Of a stretch of 63,700 nucleotides of DNA, positions 34,783 to 44,108 are shown piece by piece. The notes beneath the pieces are model-generated. The model had not been told where the DNA came from. It worked only from the letters and a program-made list of their open reading frames with translations, and made no database searches. Both the position numbers and the translations under genes were made by a program. Within the stretch, counting starts at the first letter, position 1, and every line of letters starts with the position of its first letter. Origin of the DNA: Bartonella sp. AU55XJBT (GTDB lineage Bacteria; Pseudomonadota; Alphaproteobacteria; Rhizobiales; Rhizobiaceae); the NCBI RefSeq assembly GCF_028618525.1, contig NZ_JAQITC010000013.1:1-63700 (forward strand). Direction: 5' to 3'.

Positions 34783-35139
34783 ATGTTTAAAGTATTTAAA
34801 AATCGTGTATGTTCATTTACTTTTACACTCCTTATTCTTTTTTTTGTACAAATTATAGAAGGGAATGCGAGTTTTGTAAAAAATCAATTTCAAGAGAGAA
34901 TGGCAGTTACTGTTTCTACAGTAGACAACAATGCAGTTATTAAAGCTGTGGAGAGAGCTGTTATTTACGGCATTGAGGAACAAGATGGCGTTGCTTTTGG
35001 AAAAATTGAGAAAGTTTCTGCATATTCAGGTAACGTCTTTTGGGGTGGGATAGGTGTTTTCTCGCTTCTTGCTTCTTTATGTGTTGGGGATATTGTTGGG
35101 ACTTTTATCTCTCTTTTAGGAATATTCTGTACATTTTAG
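34783..35139 (+). CDS. Small secreted/membrane protein, Bartonella-type unknown
   Basis: A 118-aa protein. The signal peptide MFKVFKNRVCSFTFTLLILF probably ends after EGNA. A short central part contains AVERAVIYGIEEQDGVAFGK, and the C-terminal hydrophobic segment of about 35 residues, GVFSLLASLCVGDIVGTFIS, may anchor it in a membrane. AAAGAGGAGC lies 10 bp before the start, a good ribosome-binding site, and a strong terminator follows. A frameshifted paralogue lies 0.9 kb upstream. The signal peptide is like those of the autotransporters, but there is no barrel. I do not recognise a function. Confidence 0.75.
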   Translation: MFKVFKNRVCSFTFTLLILFFVQIIEGNASFVKNQFQERMAVTVSTVDNNAVIKAVERAVIYGIEEQDGVAFGKIEKVSAYSGNVFWGGIGVFSLLASLCVGDIVGTFISLLGIFCTF

Positions 35140-35142
35140 GAG

Positions 35143-35175
35143 AAAACTCATCGACTTTGTCGATGAGTTTTTCTT
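35143..35175 (+). terminator. Intrinsic terminator of the small secreted-protein gene
   Basis: AAAACTCATCGAC and GTCGATGAGTTTTT flank a three-base loop region, followed by CTTTT, directly after the stop codon. Confidence 0.95.
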
Positions 35176-36021
35176 TTATTTCCTTATTTTGAAAAAAACA
35201 ATATTTGAAGTTGTTCGTGCTGTATTGGATAGGAGAAGAGCGACTATTAATACTAAAAACTATTATTAAAGTTCAACATCTTGCAATTGATGTTTTTTCT
35301 TTTCAAAGTGGTGTAACCGGATTTTTATAGTTTATGGTTATTTTCTCTTCTAATGTGCATGACTGATGGTAATTTGTCATTATAAATCAAACTATTAAAT
35401 TAAAAATAAACTTACTGCTTTATAAATATTTACCATTTTAAATCTGTATATGTTGGATTTATCAAAAGCGTTTTTTGTATACAACAAATTGTATTTGTGG
35501 ATGGATAAAAATTATTTAAAAAAGGGGTAAAATTTTTCTCATGAATTAGTCTCTAAGGCTTAAGAGCTACCGTTATAGGAAAATAAAATGATGCTGCTGG
35601 TTTCGTATATTTATGGCATAAAGATAGTGATACATAGCGAATCTTAGACCACCTCATGGGGATTTTGGTATGATATTGATGCGCACTGTTCGTGAGAGTG
35701 AGGTGGTGATGGGCGGCGTTGAAAAATGTGTTGATTCAAACAGAAACCTGAATGTGTAATACAAGTGTATTCTGGGTGTTCTGTTGCGTAAGGGAAGGGG
35801 GCTGTTAAGGAAGGGGATAAGAAGGAAATGCATGAGTGGAAGGAAAGAGAAAGAAAGTATAAGGTATTGTTTTACATAAGTATTTTCAATTCATGAGATC
35901 TTCACGAAGGAAATATGATGAATTCAAAATGCATTTATTTTTTATGCGTTACTTTCCTATAGAAAAGAAACGTTGTTCCTTATCATCAATGGATTTTTAT
36001 ATTAGAGTAAGAAGAGGATAT
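35176..36021. other. 850-bp intergenic region, nothing recognised
   Basis: Between a terminator and the 3' end of the minus-strand SAF-domain gene. I see no coding signature, repeat partner or RNA motif. The moderately GC-richer stretch at about 35.63-35.83 kb stands out from the surrounding AT-rich DNA and may be a decayed gene. Confidence 0.3.
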
Positions 36022-37356
36022 TTATAGTTTGGCCGGAGAAGGGCAATCAAGCAAAAGATCTTGTTTGGCACGAAGACGGGCAATCCATTGATCTTCACGG
36101 ATAGCCGTATTATGTACTGTAATGAGTTCATTTTTTTTGATGGCAGCTGTGACTGTTGCTTTTTCTAAAAGACCACAAGGAATAGCGTGGTGGGCGCGTG
36201 CTTCTGCAATATTCATGATCCAAGCACGATACGTATAAAGACCGATAAAATCTAATTGATCGCCTGGGTATAAGTCTTTTTTAGCGACAGCACAGACTTC
36301 TACTACGGGGTGGTTGAGAGGAACCATATCTTTTTTACCATAAAGCATCACGCGCGCACAGGTGAGGGGAACTTCCATTGCTGTGAGATGATAGGGGCGG
36401 TGAAAGGTGAAGTAAGGTCCTTGACCGATTTTTAAATCTTCCATACGCTCGCGTAAACGTGGGTGTGCTATTTCTGCAATGACAAAGACACCTGGAGAAA
36501 CACCTTGACCTGTTGAATAATCCACCACACCATATTGCTGCAAAATGCCGCCATCTTGTTTTGGGATAAGGATTTTGTTTAAATCTTGCAGTGTTGCTTG
36601 GGGGCCATGCATTCCTGGGCAATCAGGGAGAAGTCCAGTGGCATTGGCAATGGCTGCCATTTCAACCATCGTTTTGGAACCATCAATAAATTCAACCAAC
36701 ATGCGCACATTCATATTACGCTGTAATGCTTCTTCTTCGTAAGCATCGGGTGTGGCATCAAAGAGCAGAGGATTATTTTTTCCCTTCCCCGCTGCCACAA
36801 TTTTATGCCCAAGAGCTGAAACAAATTCGATGAGTTCCATGCAGGAAGTCGGTTCATCACCAGCACCAAGGGTATAAATAAGTCCTCGTTTTTCTGCTTC
36901 ATATTTCAGATATGCGCCAATCGTAACATCGGCTTCAACATTCATCATGACAAGATGTTTGTTGTTTTCAAGCGCTTTAAAGCCAATTTCTGCTCCCGCT
37001 TCAGGATAGCCTGTTGCATCAACGATAATATCAATTTGTTCATGGCGTAAAACAAGGTCAATGTCATCTGTTGCTGCAATCAAACCTTTTTCAATGCTTT
37101 GCGTGAGGGCATGAGCATTTTCAACTTCACAGACATGTCCCTCTTCGCCATAGGCAAGTGTTGCAGCATCAAAAATACGTGACGGTGTCCTCGTGGCTAC
37201 AGCAGCGACTGTTATTCCCTCCATTTGCGCAATACTTGATAATAAATCTGTGCCCATCTCCCCACAACCAATCAGTCCAATACGGATAGGAGGGTGGTTT
37301 TCTGCACGTTGCTTCAAATCATGCGCTAAACCTGTTAGGTTTACATTGCTTGCCAT
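36022..37356 (-). CDS. COG4091-type dehydrogenase with C-terminal SAF domain
   Basis: A 444-aa cytoplasmic oxidoreductase related to homoserine dehydrogenase. The N-terminal Rossmann fold has IRIGLIGCGEMGTDLL (about residues 24-39) and DIIVDATGYPEAGAE (about 109-123). GAGDEPTSCMELIEF lies in the central catalytic part. The C-terminal region with CAVAKKDLYPGDQLDFIG has the look of an SAF domain (sugar/antifreeze-like). Proteins of this set usually act on sugar- or acid-derived substrates; the exact reaction is not known to me. True homoserine dehydrogenase is less likely because the ACT domain is absent and the SAF domain is present. It is divergent from the MaoC-like gene across 164 bp. Confidence 0.8.
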   Translation of the reverse strand: MASNVNLTGLAHDLKQRAENHPPIRIGLIGCGEMGTDLLSSIAQMEGITVAAVATRTPSRIFDAATLAYGEEGHVCEVENAHALTQSIEKGLIAATDDIDLVLRHEQIDIIVDATGYPEAGAEIGFKALENNKHLVMMNVEADVTIGAYLKYEAEKRGLIYTLGAGDEPTSCMELIEFVSALGHKIVAAGKGKNNPLLFDATPDAYEEEALQRNMNVRMLVEFIDGSKTMVEMAAIANATGLLPDCPGMHGPQATLQDLNKILIPKQDGGILQQYGVVDYSTGQGVSPGVFVIAEIAHPRLRERMEDLKIGQGPYFTFHRPYHLTAMEVPLTCARVMLYGKKDMVPLNHPVVEVCAVAKKDLYPGDQLDFIGLYTYRAWIMNIAEARAHHAIPCGLLEKATVTAAIKKNELITVHNTAIREDQWIARLRAKQDLLLDCPSPAKL

Positions 37357-37520
37357 TCTTTTTTCCCATTTGAAAACTATTCTACTAAAAGAGATTTTTC
37401 ATTCATAAGGTGTATTTGTTTTTAAGACAATTAATCTTTTATTCTTGATGCTCTAATCAATGGGTTTTATAAAAGCAAGGGGGATGATTGCTTTTATAAA
37501 ATAAAATAGGAATAGCCGTT

Positions 37521-38000
37521 ATGCAGCAAAAAATCACAGTACAAGATGTCACTACTTTTATTGGAAAAGAAATGGGATTATCGCAGTGGCGTCTTGTTAC
37601 ACAGGATATGATTAATCAATTTGCATGCGCTACAGATGATCATCAATGGATACACGTTGATGAGGAAAAGGCTAAAAAGACACCTTTTGGGGGAACGATT
37701 GCTCATGGGTTTTTAACATTATCGCTTTTGTCTACGCTTGCTTATGAGGCTCTTCCAGAGTTAGAAGGGGCTACAATGGGGATTAATTATGGTTTTGATA
37801 AAGTACGCTTCATGAGTCCTGTGAAAACAGGAACACGGGTACGTGCGCGTTTTGTGCTTGATGATGCAGAAATTCGCCCTTCTGGTCGCGTGGTCTTCCA
37901 TTATGGGATTACAGTGGAAGTGGAACAGTTAAAAAAACCAGCCCTTACGGCTCAATGGCTTATTGTTGCTGTCATGGGAGAAAAATTTTCCAATCCTTAA
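37521..38000 (+). CDS. MaoC-like (R)-specific enoyl-CoA hydratase
   Basis: A 159-aa single hot-dog-fold protein. The family's catalytic stretch is clear: FACATDDHQWIHVDEEKA (Asp and His of the hydratase dyad) and TPFGGTIAHGFLTLSLLS. YGFDKVRFMSPVKTGTRVRA follows as in PhaJ/MaoC proteins. It should hydrate or dehydrate short acyl-CoA or ACP esters in the cytoplasm. TAGGAA lies 9-14 bp before the start. No fatty-acid genes are adjacent. The physiological substrate is unknown. Confidence 0.9.
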   Translation: MQQKITVQDVTTFIGKEMGLSQWRLVTQDMINQFACATDDHQWIHVDEEKAKKTPFGGTIAHGFLTLSLLSTLAYEALPELEGATMGINYGFDKVRFMSPVKTGTRVRARFVLDDAEIRPSGRVVFHYGITVEVEQLKKPALTAQWLIVAVMGEKFSNP

Positions 38001-38076
38001 GATGATTTGCGTGCTTTATTTGATAAAAATTTTCATACGATTTTATAAGAATTTTCTTCGATGATAACATTGAAAA

Positions 38077-38917
38077 TATATTGATTTATAAGGATAATCT
38101 CGTGTTATTCATCCTGAATGCGATTCCAGAATATCGTAAGATCCTCTCATTTTAAACGCATTCCATGTTGAAACAATCAAAACCACTTATTTGCACGTTT
38201 AAAAGCGGGGAAGCTTGTATGGAGTAAAACTATACAAGAAAAGTATGCCTTTGTCTCAACTATCAAGGGATGGGGTACAACATTGGATGTTGGAAAAGTG
38301 TCTGATGGTACCGGCTTACTTTTTTATAAAGCGTAAAGATGGAGGTTCAATGGATTGACTATTATACCATTTACGGCTGCTGTTGCGAAATGGACGTGGA
38401 AACTTTGATGTATTTTAAAAAGCGCATGAATATATGAGCCGAGTCTTATTGCATTTGGGGCATTTTATTTTATGAGCAGGTTGTGATCCGTTAAAAACAC
38501 AATAAATATAAATAAAAGTATGAGACAATGCGTAATCTCCATTATTTAAAAGATATTGCTTTAGATGCTTTTTAAAGCCTTAATGCTGAATTCAAAAATG
38601 ATGGTAAAGATGAAAATTGGTTTGTACTTTTACATCTTAATATTCTTTTCAAATGAGACTATCCTCCGGTTTTAGAAATTATGCTTGACAAATCTACAAT
38701 GCGCTCGCTTGCACTTTGGCATGCAAAAGCAGGAACAGTATTTAGAGCTTTTATCCCACTCAATTTGTGTCTAAAATATGCTGTTGCATTCGATCTAGAT
38801 GTTGATTGAGGGGGAGCAGTTAAAGCAAAAACCTTGTTTAAGAAAATAAAATAACGTCATAAAACCATGGATAGATTAACAATGGAGTGGCGAGATGTTC
38901 TTGTTTTTTTTAAATGA
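38077..38917 (+). pseudogene. P4-like integrase remnant (copy C, best preserved)
   Basis: After a leader shared with copies A and B, translation with shifts gives KVSDGTGLLFYK, then QWIDYYTIYG-CCCEM, matching the integrase N-terminal pattern SDG-GL...QW--RYT--GRRREM. From 38528 a single frame with five in-frame stops reads RNLHYLKDIALDAF, LNAEFKNDGKDENWF, PPVLEIMLDKSTMRSLALWH, AKAGTVFRAFIPLNLCLKYA and MEWRDVLVFF. These match the core-binding domain of P4-type integrases (HYLKDVALDAFE-RKAELKGDGKAGRWF..., HTKAETARKALNRL-ICLKHAAALGLDVD). The catalytic domain with the R-H-R-Y residues is missing. It lies between the MaoC-like gene and the methionine importer. Confidence 0.85.
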
Positions 38918-39015
38918 GCGTTTTCAATCGCCAAGAAATGTTGCACTTGGGAGGTGGTTGCGCTTTGGAAGTGCTAAAGAGGATGATAATACTGGCGTGT
39001 GAAATCCTCAGTTTT

Positions 39016-39675
39016 TTAATGCTTCGTTTTATCAAGTTTTTGTACGATTTTATCAGAAGTCCATTGGGTGATAATATTGAGCATGATCAAAAGAATGATG
39101 ACAATGGTCATGATGAAGGTATTATAGCGTTGATAACCATAGCGGATTGCCATGTCTCCTAAACCGCCTCCACCAAGATATCCGGCAAGTGAGGTGGCGC
39201 CTATGAGAGAAATGATCATGACTGTAAAACCTGTAATCAGGCTAGGGAGAGCTTCGGGAATAAGAACATGTCTGATAATTTGAAGGCGACTTGCGCCCAT
39301 AGAGCGGATCGCTTCAATGAGACCGTTTTCAACTGTTTTAAAAGAGAGTTCGGCCATGCGTGCATAAAAGGGAATAGCTGAAATGGTAAGTATAAAAATT
39401 ACAGCAGGCATTCCTATCCCTCGTCCTACAACGATACGCGTAACGGGAAGAAGATAAAATGCAAGAATAATAAAGGGAATGGCACGAATACTGTCAATGA
39501 TCATGCTTAAAGGGCGATTGATGAGACATGAGGCAAAAATCCCTCCACGTGCTGTTGTGTGAAGAAGAAGACCAAGGGGAAGCCCTATAATAAATGCCAT
39601 AAAAGATGCACTAAGTGCCATCAATATTGTATCAATAACAGCTTGGGGAAGTTCATGCGTGAGAACATTAAACAT
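39016..39675 (-). CDS. metI: Methionine ABC transporter permease
   Basis: A 219-aa inner-membrane permease of the D-/L-methionine importer, with about five membrane segments. The ATPase-contact loop is EAIRSMGASRLQIIRHVLIPEALPS, split here for clarity around the EAA motif (EAIRSMGAS then IPEALP). LVLLHT-like helices and MIISLIGATSLAGYLGGGGLG match MetI. It overlaps metN by 8 bp and is the last gene of metQ-metN-metI. Its 3' end abuts the integrase remnant. Confidence 0.94.
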   Translation of the reverse strand: MFNVLTHELPQAVIDTILMALSASFMAFIIGLPLGLLLHTTARGGIFASCLINRPLSMIIDSIRAIPFIILAFYLLPVTRIVVGRGIGMPAVIFILTISAIPFYARMAELSFKTVENGLIEAIRSMGASRLQIIRHVLIPEALPSLITGFTVMIISLIGATSLAGYLGGGGLGDMAIRYGYQRYNTFIMTIVIILLIMLNIITQWTSDKIVQKLDKTKH

Positions 39676-40702
39676 AACCTAATACCTCACAATATCGTCC
39701 TTTTTTCGTTAACCATTGAACAGCTTTGTCTAAAGCTTCTTTATCTTCTCCAGGAAGAGCCAAGAAGAGTCGCCCGATGGTTTCATCTTGAACTGTATCA
39801 ATGCCACCATGCAAAATACGTGCTTTTAAACCACTCTCATTTTCTAGCAGATGAAGAAAAGGTTGCTGGGCAATTTCACCGGCAATATTGATTTCAATGA
39901 CAGCCTCTTGTCCGATGGGTTTGAGATTTTTCGCAAATTTTTCAGGAAGTTGTGGCGTGACAAGTTTGAGCATGGCGATAGTTGTATCATCTTGCGGTGA
40001 TGTAAAAATGTCTTTCACACGTCCTTCCTCTACAATGTTTCCTTGGTTAAGAACAACGACGCGATGCGCTATGGTGCGCACAACTTCCATTTCATGGGTA
40101 ATGAGCACAATCGTGAGATTGAGGTGTTTGTTGATATTAGCAAGGAGCTCTAGAATAGATTGTGTTGTTTCAGGATCAAGAGCAGAAGTTGCTTCATCGG
40201 ATAACAATATTTTAGGATTAGCGGCTAGAGCACGGGCAATGCCAACCCGTTGTTTTTGCCCTCCGGATAATTGTGCCGGATAACAATATTCTTTCCCATA
40301 TAACCCAACCAATTCAATCAGTTCAAGGGCACGTTTGTGGCGCTGTTTTTTGTTTATTCCTGTTAATTTGAGCGGTAATGCAATATTATCAATCACCTTT
40401 TGCGATGAGAGAAGATTGAAATGTTGAAAAATCATTCCAATTCGTTGACGGTAAGGTGCCCATTCTATCTCTGATAGATGTGAAATATCAACACCTTCAA
40501 AAAAAATGGACCCTGCATCAATTTTCTCTAACCCATTTAAACAGCGAATAAGTGTTGATTTTCCTGCTCCACTGCGCCCGATAATGCCAAGGATTTCCCC
40601 AGCATGGATATTCAAAGATAGATTATTGATTACCGGAACACCAGCCGTTTTGTTAAAACAACGGCTGATGTTTTTTAAGGATATAAGAGTAGGTTTTTCC
40701 AT
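39668..40702 (-). CDS. metN: Methionine ABC transporter ATPase
   Basis: A 344-aa ATPase. Walker A is GRSGAGKST, the signature LSGGQKQRVGIARAL and Walker B ILLSDEATSALD. The C-terminal ~90 residues, beginning near PEKFAKNLKPIG, form a NIL/ACT-like regulatory domain; in E. coli MetN this domain binds methionine and inhibits transport. Length and domain order are typical. It sits 27 bp after metQ and overlaps metI by 8 bp. Confidence 0.95.
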   Translation of the reverse strand: MEKPTLISLKNISRCFNKTAGVPVINNLSLNIHAGEILGIIGRSGAGKSTLIRCLNGLEKIDAGSIFFEGVDISHLSEIEWAPYRQRIGMIFQHFNLLSSQKVIDNIALPLKLTGINKKQRHKRALELIELVGLYGKEYCYPAQLSGGQKQRVGIARALAANPKILLSDEATSALDPETTQSILELLANINKHLNLTIVLITHEMEVVRTIAHRVVVLNQGNIVEEGRVKDIFTSPQDDTTIAMLKLVTPQLPEKFAKNLKPIGQEAVIEINIAGEIAQQPFLHLLENESGLKARILHGGIDTVQDETIGRLFLALPGEDKEALDKAVQWLTKKGRYCEVLGYV

Positions 40703-40729
40703 TCACGATTACCGGGATATTTGGCACAA

Positions 40730-41548
40730 TTACCAAGATGTTTGGGCTGTTGTACCAAAAATCTCTTTGATTTTTGTGCGGATAAGTTCATTGTTGTAAG
40801 CGGCAACTAATTTTTTTACCCATGGTTCATCTTTTTCGCTCGTGCGTACAACGATGATATTATCATAAGGATTATTTTTTGCGCTCTCCCATGCGACTAC
40901 ATCTTTTTCGAAGTTTAATCCAGAAACAATAGCCCAGTTTGTGTTTATAATTGCAATATCAAAATCGTCGATTGCACGCCCGAGCATACCGGCATCGAGT
41001 TCACGAATTTGTAGGTTTTTAGGATTTTCAATAATATCAAGTGGAGATGCAAGAATATTATGAGGATCTTTTAACTTAATGAGACCTAAAGAATTGAGAA
41101 GAAGTAAGGCTCTTCCACCATTCGATGGGTCATTAGGAATACCAACATGTGCACCATCACGCAGATCTTTTAAATCTTTTATTTTGTGCGAATAAACACC
41201 GATTGGAGCAATAAATGTATAGCCAACAATTGAAAGTTTATAGCCACGTTGTTTCATTTGTTCATTAAGATAAGGTGCGTGCTGAAAAGCATTCGCATCG
41301 ATCTCTCCTGCGTTAACAGCGTCGTTGGGCAAAGCGTAATCAGAAAAATAAACGAGTTCAATATCTAAACCGTCTTTTTTAGCCTGTTCAGCAGCAATTT
41401 TCCAGATAATCGCATCCCGTCCTTCCATAATACCGAGTTTGATTTTTGTTTTGTCTGCAGCCATGGAAAAAGCAGTAGACAAAAAAAGTGCCAAGAGAGA
41501 GAGGAATAATCCTCTAAGACAACTACGAGAAAAAAATTTTAATGTCAT
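40730..41548 (-). CDS. metQ: Methionine-binding protein (NlpA family)
   Basis: A 272-aa periplasmic binding protein, first gene of the operon. The N-terminus MTLKFFSRSCLRGLFLSLLA is followed by LFLSTAFSMAADK; there is no lipobox Cys at the cleavage site, so it is probably soluble rather than a lipoprotein. The mature part starts IKLGIMEGRDAIIWKIAAEQ and contains NAFQHAPYLNEQMKQRG and IGVYSHKIKDLKDLRDGA, standard for MetQ/NlpA. It feeds D-/L-methionine to MetNI. No SAM riboswitch was recognised in the 517-bp upstream region. Confidence 0.94.
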   Translation of the reverse strand: MTLKFFSRSCLRGLFLSLLALFLSTAFSMAADKTKIKLGIMEGRDAIIWKIAAEQAKKDGLDIELVYFSDYALPNDAVNAGEIDANAFQHAPYLNEQMKQRGYKLSIVGYTFIAPIGVYSHKIKDLKDLRDGAHVGIPNDPSNGGRALLLLNSLGLIKLKDPHNILASPLDIIENPKNLQIRELDAGMLGRAIDDFDIAIINTNWAIVSGLNFEKDVVAWESAKNNPYDNIIVVRTSEKDEPWVKKLVAAYNNELIRTKIKEIFGTTAQTSW

Positions 41549-42065
41549 GTGCTTTTAACTTTCTTTTATAAGAGATTTTTTGAGGAAATCTTCAATATAC
41601 TCTGTATTTTTTTAGGAAGATCTAAGCCTATACAAGCTTTAGAGAATATTCAATCACTTTTATTTTAAAAAGAGTATTCTTTTTCTCTCCATTTTCGGCA
41701 GTTTTGGGGAAATATCATCATTTGTTCATAGAAGATCTCTGAAATTCAGGTCATCAATTCTTCTATTATAATGATTTGTTGAGGGAACCAATGACACTTT
41801 AAAAACTTCTTTAAGAGAATGATTGGTTGAAGAGTCAAGCAATCAGATGATGTTTTAGTGGTCAATTCATGAGGGACATACTGCGCAATCAAAGTCAAAA
41901 GACCATGTTTGTGGAGAGGGGTGGAGGGGACAAAGAGAGATTTGGTTGCAATGGAGCTGGGGGCGTTTGGGGAAAAGAAAGAGTGATGATTACTGGATTT
42001 AAACGCGGCAAATTTTTGCAAAGGCGAATATTTTGCCCTTCACAGATTAGAGAGGAAGAAAAATA
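41549..42065. other. Divergent intergenic region metQ / SH3b gene
   Basis: About 500 bp without a supported gene. It must hold both promoters. No SAM-type riboswitch pattern or clear repeat was found. A ribosome-binding site AGAGAGGAAG lies just before the SH3b start. Confidence 0.35.
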
Positions 42066-42719
42066 ATGTTAAGAAAGAATTTTTTATCAACGACAATGAT
42101 CTTATGGGCTTTGGGAGCATCAGGGGTGGCTATGACTGCTTCTCACGCGCAAGCTGGGACTATTGCTGGAACTGTTGCTCGTGTTGCATCAGGTCAGGTA
42201 TCGTTACGCACCGGTCCTGCGACAGCTTATAAAGTGATCACAACGGTTCCAGTGGGTGCAAAAGTGCAAATTTATGGCTGCTTATCTAATAAAACTTGGT
42301 GTTCTCTTGGGTATCATGGAAAAGTTGGTTGGGCATCTGCACGTTATGTCAATGTCGCTAATGTTCCTACCATTGCTTTTAAAAAGGTGCCTGTAAAATC
42401 AAAATCAAATTCTATGATAAAATCGCCAAAAGTAAAAAAAGAAAAAGTAAAACAGATTGTTTCTGATTTTAAAGCTCTTCCAGCGATGCAAAAAACACGT
42501 CAAAATATGCAAAAACTGTACAGAAAAGATGTGATTATCGATTCCACAGGAGTCAAAAAAAGAGATGAAAGAACAATTTTTAATCCTTCGCCAAAGGCAC
42601 AAGAAGTTTCTGTAAAGCACGTCAATGCTTATAATCCCTTCTTTCCGGATAAGGTTAATGACAAAAATTTTGAACGCAATGAAACGCGTTACCGTGTTGT
42701 GACTTATCCTGCTCGATAA
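42066..42719 (+). CDS. Secreted SH3b-domain protein
   Basis: A 217-aa exported protein. The signal peptide is in MLRKNFLSTTMILWALG...SHAQAG. A bacterial SH3 domain at about residues 33-95 contains VASGQVSLRTGPATAYKV, VPVGAKVQIYGC and KTWCSLGYHGKVGWASARYV; the two Cys may form a disulfide. The remaining 120 residues are Lys-rich and of low complexity. Bacterial SH3 domains often bind peptidoglycan or proteins in the envelope; its partner is unknown. The start is supported by AGAGGAAG 6-8 bp upstream. Confidence 0.88.
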   Translation: MLRKNFLSTTMILWALGASGVAMTASHAQAGTIAGTVARVASGQVSLRTGPATAYKVITTVPVGAKVQIYGCLSNKTWCSLGYHGKVGWASARYVNVANVPTIAFKKVPVKSKSNSMIKSPKVKKEKVKQIVSDFKALPAMQKTRQNMQKLYRKDVIIDSTGVKKRDERTIFNPSPKAQEVSVKHVNAYNPFFPDKVNDKNFERNETRYRVVTYPAR

Positions 42720-42816
42720 GGATAAAGTTAATTTTATAATAGGAATGACAAACAAGATGGCAGCATGAAGCAAAAAATGCTTTATGCTGCTGATCCTATT
42801 GTCCCGTAAATGTCAT

Positions 42817-42845
42817 AAAGGCGGAGATTAGTGCAACCGCCTTAA
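42817..42845 (+). terminator. Probable terminator after the SH3b gene
   Basis: AAGGCGG, a 12-base loop and CCGCCTT are followed by an A-rich run on the plus strand. The T-run is poor in this direction, so efficiency is uncertain. Confidence 0.5.
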
Positions 42846-43011
42846 AAAATACAATTGTATACAAGAGCAGTCCAGAGAGAGCTTCATTGTTTTAAGCGGT
42901 ATGGGGTAACTTTAAGGTGGCGAGGGATTCAAGGATGTTTAGGATAAAATTTGTCAACGCTCCGTATGATTGTTCTTTAGGGTGGTGATATAAATCCACA
43001 GTAGGGGAAAA

Positions 43012-43050
43012 TTTTTTGAAGAAAAGCCGGACTTTTGACAGACCGGCTAG
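43012..43050 (-). terminator. Intrinsic terminator of asd
   Basis: On the minus strand AGCCGG, a 12-base loop and CCGGCT are followed by TTTCTTC, about 27 bp past the asd stop codon. Confidence 0.75.
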
Positions 43051-43076
43051 GATTCTTCGTCCTTTTGGATAGGACG

Positions 43077-44108
43077 TTAATTGACAGACTTAGGTTTTAT
43101 CAAATTATGAGAAATGAGCAATTCAGCAATTTGAACGGCATTTAATGCGGCGCCTTTTCTTAAATTATCGGCGACAACCCAGAAAGCTAAACCATTTTCA
43201 ACGGTGATATCTTCACGAATACGGCTAATAAAGGTGTCATCTTCTCCCGTACATTCATAAGGCGTGGTATAGCCACCATCTTCGTGTTTATCGATAAGCT
43301 GACAACCAGGGGCATCGCGGAGGAGCGCTTGCGCTTCAGATACGCTGAGTGGTTTTTCAAATTCAACATGGACAGCTTCTGCATGACCGATAAAGACTGG
43401 AACCCGAACAGCCGTGGCTGTTAATTTAATTTTGGGATCAAGAATTTTTTTCGTTTCAGCCGTCATTTTCCATTCTTCTTTTGTATAACCATCTTCCATG
43501 AAAACATCGATATGGGGAATGACATTAAAGGCAATGCGTTTAGTGAATTTTTTTGATGTAATGGGATCTGCAACAAACACAGCGCGTGATTGTTCGAAAA
43601 GTTCGTCCATTCCTTCTTTACCAGCTCCAGAGACGGATTGATATGTAGAGACAACAACCCGTTTAATGATAGCAGCATCATGGAGAGGTTTTAAAGCTAA
43701 GACCAATTGAATGGTTGAACAATTGGGATTGGCAATAATATTACGCTTAGAAAAGGCACTTATGGCTTCAGCATTGACTTCAGGGACAATCAACGGAACA
43801 TTGGCATCATAGCGCCACGTGGAGGAATTGTCGATAACGACACAGCCTGCTGCCGCGATTTTAGGAGCATATTCTTTGGAAATGCTTCCCCCTGCAGACA
43901 TAAGACACAAATCTGTGTCAGAGAAATCATAAGTATCCAGTGCTTTTACTTTTAAAGTTTTGTCTCCATAAGAAACTTCTTGTCCTAATGAGCGTCGTGA
44001 TGCTAGAGGAACAATTTCATGCGCAGGAAAACCACGCTCTTCTAAAATTGTAAGCATTTCACGACCGACATTTCCTGTTGCGCCGACAATGGCAACTTTA
44101 AAACTCAT
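43077..44108 (-). CDS. asd: Aspartate-semialdehyde dehydrogenase
   Basis: A 343-aa enzyme reducing aspartyl-phosphate to aspartate semialdehyde with NADPH, for lysine/DAP, threonine and methionine synthesis. The N-terminal nucleotide loop is VAIVGATGNVGREML, the catalytic Cys lies in NPNCSTIQLVLAL, and SVSGAGKEGMDELFEQS and RVPVFIGHAEAVHVEFE are conserved active-site stretches. Length is typical. It stands alone on the minus strand between a terminator and a 400-bp gap. Confidence 0.96.
   Translation of the reverse strand: MSFKVAIVGATGNVGREMLTILEERGFPAHEIVPLASRRSLGQEVSYGDKTLKVKALDTYDFSDTDLCLMSAGGSISKEYAPKIAAAGCVVIDNSSTWRYDANVPLIVPEVNAEAISAFSKRNIIANPNCSTIQLVLALKPLHDAAIIKRVVVSTYQSVSGAGKEGMDELFEQSRAVFVADPITSKKFTKRIAFNVIPHIDVFMEDGYTKEEWKMTAETKKILDPKIKLTATAVRVPVFIGHAEAVHVEFEKPLSVSEAQALLRDAPGCQLIDKHEDGGYTTPYECTGEDDTFISRIREDITVENGLAFWVVADNLRKGAALNAVQIAELLISHNLIKPKSVN

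Noticed and set aside
36022..37356. True homoserine dehydrogenase (hom)
   Set aside because: The C-terminal SAF-like domain and lack of an ACT domain point to the separate COG4091 group.
38914..39162. An 82-codon plus-strand frame after the integrase remnant
   Set aside because: Most of it overlaps the 3' end of metI on the other strand; only the first part could be a trace of the integrase.
41549..42065. SAM riboswitch upstream of metQ
   Set aside because: Looked for because metNIQ is often controlled by SAM in bacteria; no matching core was found.
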